NCBI RefSeq assembly: GCF_000003815.2
Contig: NC_049980.1
Coordinates: 8,047,558 to 8,111,557 of the forward strand
Length of the DNA stretch: 64,000 bases
Direction: 5' to 3'
From: Branchiostoma floridae
Lineage: Eukaryota > Chordata > Leptocardii > Amphioxiformes > Branchiostomatidae
The notes under the pieces: model-generated
Databases searched by the model: none
What the model was told of the DNA's origin: nothing
What the model saw: the letters and a program-made list of their open reading frames with translations, nothing else
Made by a program: the position numbers and the translations under genes
Part shown: piece after piece, positions 11,227-23,058 of the stretch
How the letters are laid out: each line of letters opens with the position of its first letter
Position numbering within the stretch: position 1 is the first letter of the stretch

Positions 11227-12309
11227 CGGGGGCCACCCTAAGATGTTACGCTTTTTTACGCACTCGAACTCACGGTGCTCCATCACTAGTTGCCAAAAAG
11301 TGGTCAAGTCTAGATCAATGAATTTTTAACACATTCATCTAAAGACCATACTTGGATAAGGAATGCATTCATACGGTTCATGAACCCTTCACCCTCCGCG
11401 TTACAACTGGCAAACACCGAGGACGTTATCGTGAATATAACTTCCGATTTTGAGCTGCGTTAGACAGTGCGCCCTAACTTGCCACGCTTGTGTAATTTGC
11501 TCTCTTCGGAATCTGCCTGGTGACCAATTTAGAGAAACATAAATAAAAATTCTACTTAAAGCTAAACGATATTAGCTTTCATTTGACAGTAGAATTGTGA
11601 TTGTGTATGCTTCTTGTCTCCCGCGAGGAGGGCTCAATCTATCACAATCCAGGTCGTGTTTTCATGGGAAATGGGCGAAATGCACTGAATGCTGCGGTCC
11701 GACTAACAAAATCATTACGAAAAACGACAACGCCAAAATCACACAAAAACTCTGTGAACGTATTGGGAAACATATTCGACACCAATCTGTGAAGTTTCAT
11801 TTTTATACACGGTACGAATCATTGTTAGAGTAACAAATCTTTTGGGCGTTCGCTCGTCTGCCACCTTCGGGGCCACACTCCCTGGCCAAACAACGACGGT
11901 GATGCTTATGTTGTTTTTTCTATGGCCGGTCTTCTACTCAACAAACATTTGAAGACCAATAGTGTGTAGTGTTTTGAGAAGCTTTATTTCATATGTGTAT
12001 GACAGTTGTGTGGCTGTTTTGTACAGGTTGTATATTTAGGGACACGAGCCACCAATACCTAGTAACAGGTGACCACAGTGATTCGGCGTTACCAACATTA
12101 TTGTGAAAATTCTGCCTGCAAAAAAAAGGGAAGTGAATATGTGTAAATATTTTTTAATGGAAAAAAAAACAGTTGTTTGTTTGGACTTGGTTTATTTACC
12201 TTTCTAATCATCATAGTCAGTGGCAACAAACACGGCGTACTTATGCATAATACGATCAGCAAAAAGTCTGTGGCATCTTAGGGCAGGAAGCATCTTAGGG
12301 CGGCCCCCG
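11227..12309. mobile_element. 1,083-bp non-autonomous TIR element
   Basis: The ends are inverted repeats CGGGGGCCRCCCTAAGATG (19 bp, one mismatch). The right end has an additional internal copy of GCATCTTAGGGC. It interrupts a duplicated unit cleanly: the left flank ends GTAACTAA and the right resumes AAGATAGC, as in the uninterrupted units. No transposase frame is seen. A truncated copy in reverse orientation is at about 38055-38738. Confidence 0.75.
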
Positions 12310-12475
12310 TCAAGATAGCAAAACGTTATCTGTACCTGACGCGACATTTGTTTAGTTTGCAGTACCGCAGTTAATCCTGAAAAAAGTTCTCGGCCTCACT
12401 TAGACAGAACCGACGGAAATATTTACGAAGGATGAGGCCTATTATAAAAATGAACACGATCATATCCGGTTTGGT
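12310..12475 (+). repeat. Orphan sulfotransferase-unit fragment, right part
   Basis: Continues the unit sequence broken by the element at 11227-12309. It matches 26845-27012 in unit D (TGTACCTGAC, GCAGTACCGCAGTTAA, GGATGAGGCC). Confidence 0.65.
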
Positions 12476-14280
12476 GGTGTTCTGATACCAAGGCAGCTTG
12501 GGTTCCTTGAAGTTCTAAGCCCTTGCGTGGAAAGAATGTTAACTTGTGGCACTGCAGACTAGATAATGCACAGGTTAATCCGGTTACTCAAGTTACACAT
12601 ACCTGTAGCTACTTCCTGCTCTGTCATGATACGGGGCCTATAGGACATCAGTAGCGAATGCCTTATCTGCAAGTCCGACAAAGGGCATCAGTGAACCACA
12701 GAAGAATACCGTTACAAGTCAATGCATCGTCAACCAAGGTGTATGAGTACGTTCCGGGACGATTACACTTGTCCAAATAGATCTGATTACAAACTAGAGT
12801 TCCACGAAACACATACCTTTACCAAACAATCAAGGCTTATTATGGATAATGCCCTTATCAAAGACTTTTAAATTAATAGGTCTTACTCGTGTATTAAGGT
12901 ACCTACCGTGAATGTGTGTTTTCCTCCTTATTTTGTTGATCCTTACTTGGCATGGAAAAGTGAAAGCGTGGTGGCTTGGCCTTGTTTATGAATAAGCTTT
13001 AATCACTTTGACACTGGAAATCAGTTGGGATGGACAAAAGGGAATTTTCAACCGTTATATGCGCAGTTTCATGCAGCCGTTTACTTCTGGTAGGTACTTA
13101 ATACAGGAACAACTTTGCCTGTATTTCTAGGATAAAACTCTCCAAATTAGCACTTCCTGGTGATAATGAGACTGGGACAAAGATTAGTGGCCCTTCTCAT
13201 CCGCAAACAAATAAACATCGTGGCAGGCAAAATAACACACCTGAGGCAAACCTGTCACCAACTGTACACATATGGCATACAGCTGCTAACCAGGAGGCTT
13301 GGAGTGTCCCAGAAAATAGGTCAACATCTGAGGTTCAATTGAAATATTCCTTTTCTTCATTAATTGTTTAGATGAAGCCCAGATTTTCATATAATACATT
13401 TCAGGATTTTAATCATAACCTAAGCTATGTTCATACCAAAAATAATGCAAACTTACACGACTTACTCCCTGCCCAAAGACGTATCCACTAGCCAAAAATC
13501 GTGAACCTGCCACTTGAGGATAACTTTAACACCAACTTCGACGCTCCGCTGCAGTACCACAACTTGTCGCCAGGACGCCCATTATCGAACCGTCGTTTTC
13601 CAAACCCCTAAATAACTACCAAATATTATGCAGGACGATCCACAGCGTCAAAAGTTATCTTGCCCGGAAATACACACACGCACACACTCGCCCCTCTGCA
13701 CTCACGGCGACAGAAAGTGCCAGGTGAACCATTTTCGTACAAAACCTTGGTATACCGAACACTGCCCGAGTTATATGAGATTAACCTACATACTGGGACA
13801 CACAAAAAATTTCTAACCAAAACATAACCTTCTTGGCGAAGGTAATGATCAAATGGGGAACTCCAGTGTTTGAACGTGTACTTCTGCCTACGAAGAGGTC
13901 ACAAAATTATGTCACCGTTCCTTGGAACTGTTAGTTTTCGGGCTTGTATTTTTCATGAAATCCGCAATGGCATTGGTGGCGCTCTTGTACGGACTTGCTA
14001 ATGACTTTCTATGCCAAACTTTGCTTGTCTTGAACCTACACTTAACCTTTGTATTTGTATACATGATAGAATATTAATGTGTCTACTGCCCTCTTTTAAG
14101 TTTTTGTGCTGTGATCTCACGTTATTCAACCGGTGTTACAGCGATGTCGACCCGACTAACCCCCCCCCCCCCACACACACACACACACCCGTTTTACTTC
14201 ACCCAGTGACTTGACAAAAAAAGGCAGGTAGTTTACAGACTATAGGGTGATCTGTAATGATTAAGCAAGTATAAAACAGC
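12476..14280. other. Intergenic stretch with C/CA simple repeat
   Basis: No gene is supported. A poly-C tract followed by a CA dinucleotide run lies at about 14161-14189. The rest is unassigned. Confidence 0.45.
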
Positions 14281-14868
14281 TAAACACTAGTATTAGATAC
14301 GTCATCTGATGCAACACCACCTACCGTGACTGTGCACCTTGAACAATTAATTGACTTAAATGTGTGCTGTCTCGTGTTGTCTCAGAATGTTAAGTTTGCT
14401 GAAGTTTGATACCACATGTAGTGCAACCCGAACCAGGTGACACTCGCCGACGTTTATTCCCAATCCCGAATAGTGATTTGTTTCGTACGGCTCTGCACAT
14501 TTATTTGCTTTCTTTGCGTGCATTATGCCAAGCATTACTGAAGCTACCTACATACCAAATATCATGACGATCCAGCATCCCTTCTTGAGTTATTCTCGTC
14601 CAAAGTCTGTAACAAAATCGGGTCCTGCAGTTGAAAATAAACTTACAGCACTTTGTCTCTGCCTCAAAACATATTTACCATGTAAAGATCATGATCATAT
14701 TATGAGTTTCATATCGGAAGTTCTGCTGCAGTACCATAATAAAGTCGCTCGTCATCGAACATCGTTTTTCTGATCCCTATGTACGCGAACCAAGTAGGTG
14801 TCGGTAAAATATCACCCTCAGTTTCTCGAACCATGCTGTCCACAGAAGACAAGCCCTAATTGTAAGGA

Positions 14869-15070
14869 TTAGGTCACATTTCAAAACCAGGGCCCGGCCG
14901 AGTAGCCTTTGGGAGCAAAGCTAATGATATAAAAGATATACAAATACATAAAATGTCAAAATAAGATTCATTGGCATGATTTGTGCACATTTCTAAGGAT
15001 ACATTTTAATTTTTCGTTTCTTAAAATATCCCAGCCTGGCCCCGGTTTGGAAATGTGACCTAAGCCTAAG
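14869..15070 (-). mobile_element. GGGCCC-palindrome MITE, copy 2
   Basis: Same element and same relative position as 1631-1832, with TTAGGTCACATTTC at the left end and GGAAATGTGACCTAAG at the right. The core palindrome has decayed on the right (CTGGCCCCGG). Confidence 0.65.
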
Positions 15071-15412
15071 ACGGCACCCAAAACATTAACATCTTGGCGA
15101 ATGCAACAACAACAACAACAACATTCCTAACACACGCTTTCCTTGACTTCTGGAACAAAAAAAAACACAAACAAGGTGAATACGTCATCACGATGACAAT
15201 TTGCACTGAACTGGAGGCGGGAATGCTACACGGTAACACCATATGTGAGTTTTTTGTTGTTGTCATTTTCGCTCTCAGCTTGAAGCTTATGTCAAACATC
15301 ATTGACAACCCGTCTTCGTAAATGAGTAATCATAGGACTTCAACTAAGTCGTAAAAGCTTGGGGCAAAGAAGTTTAAAAGCAAGGCATGTAACTAGCTAG
15401 CGTAACGTTACT

Positions 15413-15761
15413 NNNNNNNNNNNNNNNNNNNNNNNNNNNNNNNNNNNNNNNNNNNNNNNNNNNNNNNNNNNNNNNNNNNNNNNNNNNNNNNNNNNNNNNN
15501 NNNNNNNNNNNNNNNNNNNNNNNNNNNNNNNNNNNNNNNNNNNNNNNNNNNNNNNNNNNNNNNNNNNNNNNNNNNNNNNNNNNNNNNNNNNNNNNNNNNN
15601 NNNNNNNNNNNNNNNNNNNNNNNNNNNNNNNNNNNNNNNNNNNNNNNNNNNNNNNNNNNNNNNNNNNNNNNNNNNNNNNNNNNNNNNNNNNNNNNNNNNN
15701 NNNNNNNNNNNNNNNNNNNNNNNNNNNNNNNNNNNNNNNNNNNNNNNNNNNNNNNNNNNNN
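15413..15761. other. Assembly gap (349 N)
   Basis: A run of N inside the upstream unit of copy C. The flanks correspond to positions near 2220 in unit A, so the missing sequence is probably intronic or unit sequence. Confidence 1.
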
Positions 15762-16523
15762 GCCCCGTTCCGAAGACTGCAAGGGAGTCTAAGCTGAGGG
15801 AACAGCTACTCAAATTTCGAAATTTCGGGGAATATTTACGAATGATGATGAGGCCTTTTGTAAATATGAATAAACAAAGCTCAAATCACGGGTCCGACGT
15901 TGTACCGCCCTTGCTTAAACTATACATTGTGCTCATAACTTTGGACGCAAGAACGGCCATCGTTGAAAATCAGTAGGTACAGCGAGAAAAAAACACGGGT
16001 TAGGAAGAAATACTTTACTGTGCTAGCGCATAGACTGACTACACAGAAAAGTTAGGTTTAGCTCTGATCTCCCCAAAGTGTATGTGTCCAGAAAATAATA
16101 TGGGACAAAGGAATAAAAAGTATAATGTAACGTTTTTTACATGACTGGTCTCGTTATCTATTGGTACAATCTAGCTATGTCCTCTGGTCTGAGGCATAAG
16201 GAGTCAGGCATATTCAGGCATGCTACCGGAGGTTATTTATACCTATCACAACACAGCAAGTGAATTTTGTGGAGGACATTAACCTTTGCGTCCACTAATT
16301 TTCACCTAATTTCTAAAGACAATTACCCTCCAGAAATGGTCAACATGCACTTGATGCAGACTGAAATGGGGAAAGATACGACGTAAATGTCTTTCAGTTC
16401 TATAAAAAAAAACGACTTGGTACTGTAAATAGTCATTTTATTTGCACATGTCATGTAACGTTAGAAATTTCTATTTCTATTTGTCTGTCTGGCGGTAAAA
16501 CAGGCTCTCGGTTCAGGAGAATT

Positions 16524-16676
16524 NNNNNNNNNNNNNNNNNNNNNNNNNNNNNNNNNNNNNNNNNNNNNNNNNNNNNNNNNNNNNNNNNNNNNNNNNNNNN
16601 NNNNNNNNNNNNNNNNNNNNNNNNNNNNNNNNNNNNNNNNNNNNNNNNNNNNNNNNNNNNNNNNNNNNNNNNNNNN
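16524..16676. other. Assembly gap (153 N)
   Basis: A run of N just before the coding exon of copy C, inside the predicted 5' UTR intron. Confidence 1.
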
Positions 16677-16822
16677 TTGATTTTTTTCAGTGACAGATAG
16701 CTTGTGACGAAAGGAAGGCGTGGTGGTGTTTACCCCCTCCCCCCAAAAAGCCTAGCAGCTTGCTCTGGAACTGCAATAATCTAACGGTCTTTTCTAAATA
16801 TAGGATCATCAAAGTTGCAGAC

Positions 16823-18584
16823 ATGGTGACTCACATGGCGAGCTCGAGAATGACTACGGCGTTTTGGGGCTGCACTTTTTTGGGTTTCCTCGTCTTCGTT
16901 GGGATCGGCTTCATTTCCACAAACATGTATGAGAACAGCATGCCGAGTTCAAACTGGGCGCCACCTCACAAGATGCCCAACAGGTACTGTAACTTGCGCT
17001 TCATTAATATATTCATGAAGTTTGTAGCTCGAAGGCAAGGTTCCCCAAATCAAACTGTCCCAAGCGTGACTGTGTCTGTATCCCCCTCATGTCGAGTGCA
17101 GATATCCTGATCTAGATAGAGTGTATTTTTTTTTAAATTCTAAGTCCTGGTGTAATATTCATATTATATCACTGTCATATATGTCTCCGAGGTTTCCACC
17201 ATGTACTTGCAATATGCCTCCGGGAATGAACTTGCAAATAAACTTTCTATATGTATTACATGTATCAGTAATAAACAAGTAAAGAAGATAAGATAACGCA
17301 TCAGAAAATATTACATGTAGTAGTGAACAATTTCCTTTAAAATTCATTAACAGGAAATTTTCCGGCACACGTGGTGAAGAAATCTGTGACGTCAAGCAAA
17401 ACTTCGTGTTCGTGAAGGTACACAAAGCAGGAGGAACAACAGCAACCTGCATCTTCCAACGCTTCGGCTACGAACACAACCTGACCTTCGTTCTTCCTAT
17501 GAAGATCAATAGTGAGGTCGGCTGGCCCAACTTCTTAAAACGAGAAGACTTCATTCCGTCAGCGGACGGCACATTTAACCTTCTAGTTGATCACACTGTC
17601 TATCATAGGAAGTTGTTAGATCACATCATGCCTCCCGATACTGTCTACATCGCTATACTTAGACATCCGCTAGCTCAACTCAGATCTGTTTTCAACGGGT
17701 ATGGCCTTGCCAAAAGGTTCCCTGAATTGAAAGGAGTAGATCCTGTTGCTTCGTTCCTGAAGGATCCCGAAAAATACCAAATTCCTTACGTCACAAAGTC
17801 AAAAGCACCTTACACCCTTTCCAAGAACTTCATGGCGTACGATCTTGGATTCCCTCCAGGACTTTTTGATGACCGGTTCTCTGTCGATGAGTTTGTCCAA
17901 AAGATAGCCAGAGAAATTGATTTGGTTCTTATTTTAGAGCACTTCAGCGAATCGCTTGTATTGTTGAGGCGGATGATGTGCTGGACGTTGAAAGACATTC
18001 TGTATAATGTTAGTCCCAAAAATCTGAAGGAATACAGAAAACCAACAACGGAAAATGCAAGTTTAGTTGAGGCTCATCGTCGCTGGAGCAATGTGGATTA
18101 TATTTTGTATGATTATTTCAATGCGACGCTTTGGCAGAAAATTCAAGATGAGAACAACGATTTTCACCAAGAGGTGCGCCATTTTGAAAACGTACTGCAG
18201 TCAATGACGACATACTGTACCAAGGCAATCCTGAAATTCGAAGTTCAGAAGAGACTGGTCACTCGTAGAGCTAGGGCAGCAATCAAGAAGGTACCAAATG
18301 TGACGCCAGTTTCTACGTGGGAAGTTAACAATGCATCGGGAAGGCAGACAATTCCGAGAACAGCTTGGCACGATCAGTTTGATTTAGATCCGTACTTGTG
18401 CCTAAAGCTGAAAATGGAATGGCAGGACTGGGAATACGTTTTGAAAAAGAAACATGTGCACAAGCCGATGGTGAAAAATGGTACAGATACAGTCCGAAGC
18501 ACCATACAATACACACGTCCCAAAATTCTGCATCAAACCCTACTTTCAAATGTCTTCAACATAACGTCGGAACAGGACGTGTAA
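16823..18584 (+). CDS. GAL3ST-like sulfotransferase, copy C (two coding exons)
   Basis: Exons 16823-16983 and 17354-18584 give about 463 residues. Exon 1 matches copy B almost throughout (GAG to GAA at one codon of the stem). The anchor, the FVKVHKAGGTT loop and the ILRHPLAQLRSVF segment are present, but the Trp of FNWY is Gly here (FNGY). Compared with B it lacks two residues (Arg-Val of GVRVD). Near the C terminus it carries HVHKPMVKNG where B has HKLMVKNG. A probable poly(A) signal AATAAA lies at about 18778. The family role is as in copy B, a lumenal PAPS-dependent sulfotransferase of unknown acceptor. The near-identical exon 1 and intron compared with B suggest recent duplication or conversion. 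Confidence 0.87.
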
Positions 18585-19620
18585 TTGCAAAAGACGGCGT
18601 TTCAAAAGTTAGACATATTCTTAGTGCTTGTGTTAGCTTCTGTAATTGATACTGTTCATTGTTTTCCTTATATTAATCTGGACACAGCCACTTTTGGCTT
18701 TAGTGTTAGCTAGGCCATGTTGAGTCGATTATATGATGTCATCCTCTGGGAAGCCCAAAACTGATGTGAGCGTACGAATAAAGCGTTTTGCAAAAAAGTT
18801 GCATTCCTACAGTCGCTGCGCATGCGTATTTGAAACGGTGAAAATACTTATTTGAGATGCTGACATGGTTGAGCCATGTTTGGAAATGGTGTCCTACCGT
18901 AACCAGGCAGGTGGTGCTATTATATATAGAGATCACGGGAGGCTTCTTTTTATACTCCTTGCATAAATCAATCATCAAAAGATCATGAAACACCACCATA
19001 CATCCGAGTCCACACCGTGCACCTGGGTGGGAGCAATTGATTATTCTAAAAAATCAGAATTTATAATAAAAAATAAAAAATTTTTAAGACATATATGTAT
19101 AGCAATTTTTTGCACATAACAAAGTCTTCATTTACTTCGCACTGAATTGTCCTGATGAAAATGACAGACGGTGACCGAAACGTCGGCTAGGAAAAATTGA
19201 AACTTGTCAAATACCTCGTACCATTTAACCTCCTTGGTTACATAGTGATTTACTGAGGTGTGTACGTGTATGTGTAACAATAGCGTCCATGGTGATGAAA
19301 CTTGCAAGTGGCATGAGCTTTGCAATAAAAACGTAATGGCATGATGCAAAACTCAATCAAAAGTCCGGACTGTGACTGGACTTTTGCTTACCCGACCCTA
19401 CCTACCCACACTGGAGTCGGGAAAACATCATTATTAAATGAATGAAGACCTTTATTGTACAGTTTTGCCCAACCGAGCTTAGTACAGGTCACAACAAGTC
19501 AAGATATGTACATATAAAAGTATCACAAATCTAGTTTAACACAAAAGTTGATATCCATCGTCAGCTCTTTCAGTTATGCTGTCCACAACAAACAGACCTA
19601 CAAACTTTATTTGTCCGCTT
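18585..19620. other. 3' flank of copy C with short TE fragments
   Basis: The first 190 bp resemble the 3' flank of B and D, to GGGAAGCCCAAAA, and then diverge. At 19128-19245 there is a repeat fragment with GGTGACCGAAACGTCGG and AACCTCCTTGG. At 19440-19500 ATGAATGAAGACCTTTATTG looks like a - strand LINE 3' tail. No coding region is supported. Confidence 0.45.
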
Positions 19621-19815
19621 CTACCATTGGGGACCTACAAACAGCACTCAAAACATGAACTTCAGTTGGCGAATGCAACAACAACAAAAACATTCCTCAG
19701 CAACGCATACTTTCTAGGAGAACCACCATGGCCGAGAAATGCAAACAGCCTTTTGTTGGCCATGGAATACGTCACCTCTCAGGGTTGTGAACGACAAATT
19801 TTTTACATCTCTATA
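19620..19815 (+). repeat. Orphan promoter fragment of a sulfotransferase unit
   Basis: GCGAATGCAACAACAAC, CATTCCT and then GAATACGTCACCTCTCAGG with TTGTGAACGA match the promoter side of the units (compare 1955-2000 and 26600-26640). It is followed directly by the zinc-finger-containing duplicated block instead of a 5' exon. Confidence 0.6.
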
Positions 19816-20419
19816 TGCCCTTAGAGTGAGACTATTTCAGACGAAGAAGAATTTTGCTCTCAAAGCCCGTATCCATGTATTTTGCTTCCATTCTGGGACA
19901 AGGCGGTCACTCTTGTTCGAGAAAAGCCGCAAAATGCACGGAAAAAAGGTTAAAGTGAGAACAAAAGACTTATATTTGCAATATTACAAGAAGTAAAAAA
20001 AATAGACTAACGTAAATTGCTCAGAGTAGAATGATTGCACTTCATAATGAAATACACAAACTATTTGAAATGTAACAATGTTACACATTGGTCAGAAAAT
20101 ATCATTTTACGGAAACGAAACTGACTAATTGCTGACAGCTATATTCATACATTTATAGAACACGATGTGGAACCATGACTAGTAGTTACTAGATATACGA
20201 GAGACTTTCGCTCTCAAAGCCTGTATTCATGTCTTTTGCCTCTATTCTAGGACAAGGTGGCCACTCTTATACAACAATACAGGCGAAATACACGAAATTA
20301 AAATGCTAAGTGAGAACAAAAGACTTTCAGTCAGTATCTTAAAAAGAAAGAACGCAAAACAAACTAACACCTTGTGACGGATGGTGCAATAGATTTACAA
20401 CAAAACCTGGTACACATTG

Positions 20420-20790
20420 CCAGTGCGACTATTCTACTGCACAGAGTTCCAACATCTAGCAAAATATAAGCGGCGAGAATCCCAACAAGTACAGGACAAC
20501 TCAAAAGTCCCACTTATTCCCAACATGCGAGGCCCCATACAAAATCATAAGTATAACTATTTTGCTGCATAGAAATCTACTTTGGGCAACGAAATACATT
20601 GGTGAAAACCCCACATATGTGAGGGGAGTGTGGATACATTACTCCAAAGTAACTTATCCCAACATACAAAAGCAGACATTGGAGGGAAATCCTTAAAGAT
20701 GTGACTATTCTGCTGTACAGAAATATAATTTTGACAAGCATAACACCGGTGAAAGGCCCTACATGTGTGTGCTGGCAAAATTGCCAAGAT
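20420..20790 (+). pseudogene. C2H2 zinc-finger pseudogene fragment, C-side copy
   Basis: At 20698-20768 the + strand reads CDYSAVQKYNFDKH followed by NTGERPYMC: a C2H2 finger plus a TGEKP-type linker with a shortened second-His region. Upstream, ACAGGACAACTCAAAAGTCC (RTTQKS) and GGGGAGTGTGGATAC (GECGY) fit further fingers, but stops and frame changes separate them. No uninterrupted frame exists. It is a decayed piece of a tandem zinc-finger gene, not a functional one. Confidence 0.65.
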
Positions 20791-21204
20791 ACAAGAATCA
20801 CAAGTAGAATATATCACAATAAAGAGGAAGGCAATCACTTCAATCATGCAGTACAGACAGGTAACTGAGTAACGTTTCAAAAAGACAATCTTTACCAAGG
20901 AAGATGAGAAAAGACTATGGCTAACTCTCAGAAAAGCTTACCTACATGTATGTAACAATATACAATGTACATGACGTCTATAAAGCTGCACAATTTGAAT
21001 TATTCTATGCCTACTTCGTAAATGAAGTTCTTGTTAATCTCAATACAATGCAGACATTAAAATGTTCCATTTTTTCTCATCAGACTTCAGAAATGCTGCT
21101 GATTTGTGATGTTAGATTGCGAGCCTTTAGAACTTAACATACAATCCCATCTGTCTATCTGCGACATCGTCAACAGGGAGAATCGCAATTTCCTGGTTAG
21201 TGAC

Positions 21205-21850
21205 AAGGCGTCGAGCTCGTTTTGTTGACATCTTGAGTAATGTTACTGGTGGTTGATTAGAGCATTCTGAGAGCAGTGACTACTTCTGCACACAGCGCTT
21301 CAGCCATATGCAGTTTCTGCGGCATACAGGCCCGATGTATGGCTGACTCGGTTTCTGTGACTATGCCGATAGTCGGGATTGCATCCGGAGTTACTGGAAA
21401 GTTCAGTCCTTTAGAGAACAGGGACTTCTCTAGTCATGTTAGTTCATAACAACTTAGGCTCTTCAATCACTTATCTTCCTTTCTGTCCCTGGGTCGTCGT
21501 CTTGGTTCGGGACCCAAGATGACGACACAGGGCAGCTTGTGTAATGGTCCAGGTTCCCGACCCATAGACCATCACACAATGCAGAATAGACGGCGGTAGA
21601 AGAACCTAAGCAGCCATAAACTAACAAAACCAGAAAAGTCCCTGCTTTTCAGAGGACGGAACCTCACAGTAACTCCGAACACCACCACGGTCATCAAAGA
21701 ATCACAGAAACCGAAACAGCCACACATTGGGCCTGTACACCACAGAAATCGACTAAAGCCTTGCTTGCAAAAGCAGCAACTACTCACAAAACGCCCCAAC
21801 CCCACACCAACAACATTAATCAGAATGTCAACAAAACATACACAAGCACC
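21205..21850. mobile_element. Foldback element (long imperfect palindrome), C-side copy
   Basis: The left arm (about 21215-21440) contains TTTTGTTGACAT, ACAGGCCCGATGTATGGCTG, CGGAGTTACTG and AACAGGGACTTCTCTAG. The right arm (about 21620-21835) carries their reverse complements. The centre is near 21490-21525, where GTCGTCTTGG and CCCAAGATGACGAC pair. There is no coding frame. The same structure is at about 32645-33270. Confidence 0.6.
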
Positions 21851-22109
21851 TTTCCACCGACCAAGAGATTACAAGTATTCCTCAGGTAGACAGAAGGAAT
21901 CGGTCGTTCAGTTAAAGATATAGAAATATGAAAAACATCACAAATCATTAACTTTTCATCATGTCAATGACAAGTCAGTGCCAGCTGAAGTCTGGGATAT
22001 GTTTTCCGCTCTCCATCTCAGTCTCGATGACACAAATTGCGCATTGACAAAGTTACAATACAAAATACAGAAAAACTGTACAGAAAGTTGACGCATATAC
22101 ACCTTAAGA

Positions 22110-22555
22110 GTTCTAGAAACAGCTTTCGATGGTTTTCTCATGAAACAAGCAAAACGTATCATTCTAGGCTTGCCTATGAACAGATCCTCTAACAGGGTGT
22201 ACACATGACCACCGTCTTTCTGACCTCGGAGATGACGAACTTAGCGTTGGGCGACATCTCGTCAGGATCCGTCCCACCGTGAACGTTTGTTACTTGATGA
22301 CTTCGGTTGAGCCTGGAAAGCCCTCGTCTTCAAGTCGGTTTCTCCGATGACTAGAAGTTCCTCTACAGAACCAGGCTGTACGTACGTATCAGCTGCAACA
22401 AACAACAGAAGGTTCAACGGCTGAATAGCGGCACGTGTGAATGAACAAAACAGGTGTGCAGGGTCAAAACGTCAAATACGATGTCATTGTCAAGTAGGGT
22501 ACTAATAACGGTACACCTGGGCATACATTTGGATAACAGCTAATGCTAAGAAACA
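22110..22555. other. Unassigned stretch with local repeat
   Basis: No gene is seen. A segment at about 22390-22440 (GCTGCAACAAACAACAGAAG, GTTCAACGGCTG) recurs at about 23990-24030. Confidence 0.35.
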
Positions 22556-22559
22556 GTTG

Positions 22560-23058
22560 TGTGGGGCCGCGTAGCACAGTGGTAGTGTATTCGGCCCGTG
22601 ACCGAGAGGTCGCCGGTTCGAATCCGCTTGCGGTGTTGCCGGTCTTGTGCCCTTGGGAAAGGCACTTTACACGACTTTCCTCACTTTACTCAAGTGAAAA
22701 ATGAGTCGTCCCTCGGATAGGACGTTAAATGGAGGTCCCGTGTATGGGGAGAGCCATACCCTATGCACGTTAAAGAACCCCCACACGTGCGATGGTGCGG
22801 TGTGCGTTAGTGCAAATCCTTCTGTCGGAAGTTGGTGATTCACTAAAAATCACCCGGATGGAGGCCTGGCGACCTCTGTCTCGTATCAGCCACACATGGT
22901 GATCTACATCATTCACCCGGACGGGTGTGTCACCCCGTAAGGGGCGGTATAACCCGTCGTTGTGCGAACATGTGCGAACATGTATATAGGGCTCCCTTGG
23001 AAATCAGTTACTACGTTAACTGAAGGGACTACCCTAAAGATCAATAAATAAATAAAGA
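22560..23058 (+). mobile_element. tRNA-derived SINE, long form
   Basis: The head has a Pol III A box (TAGCACAGTGG) and B box (GGTTCGAATCC) in tRNA-like spacing. The body contains CGGATAGGACGTTAAATGG and GCACGTTAAAGAACCC. The tail ends in AATAAATAAATAAAG. The head lacks a complete acceptor stem, so it is a SINE and not a tRNA gene. A degenerate relative is at 44712-44960. Confidence 0.8.

Larger units (their letters stand above)
14280..16523 (+). repeat. Duplicated upstream unit of sulfotransferase copy C
   Basis: Collinear with 1030-3080. It includes the TTTCGTACGGCTCTG segment, the MITE at 14869-15070, TACGTCAT near 15181, the 5' exon with donor ATAT|GTGAGT at 15244/15245, and the right end before a gap at 16524. 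A 349-N gap at 15413-15761 interrupts it. Confidence 0.75.
19815..22110 (+). repeat. Large duplicated block downstream of copy C
   Basis: Collinear with 31128-33510 downstream of copy D. Shared landmarks are GGGACAAGGCGG, a zinc-finger pseudogene, GAGAATCGCAATTT, the foldback element and GTCTCGATGACACAAATTG. The two are diverged by many small indels. This shows that the duplication unit includes a long non-sulfotransferase segment. Confidence 0.7.

Noticed and set aside
22560-22635. Possible tRNA gene
   Set aside because: A and B boxes are good, but no acceptor stem closes and the sequence continues into a SINE body with an AATAAATA-type tail.
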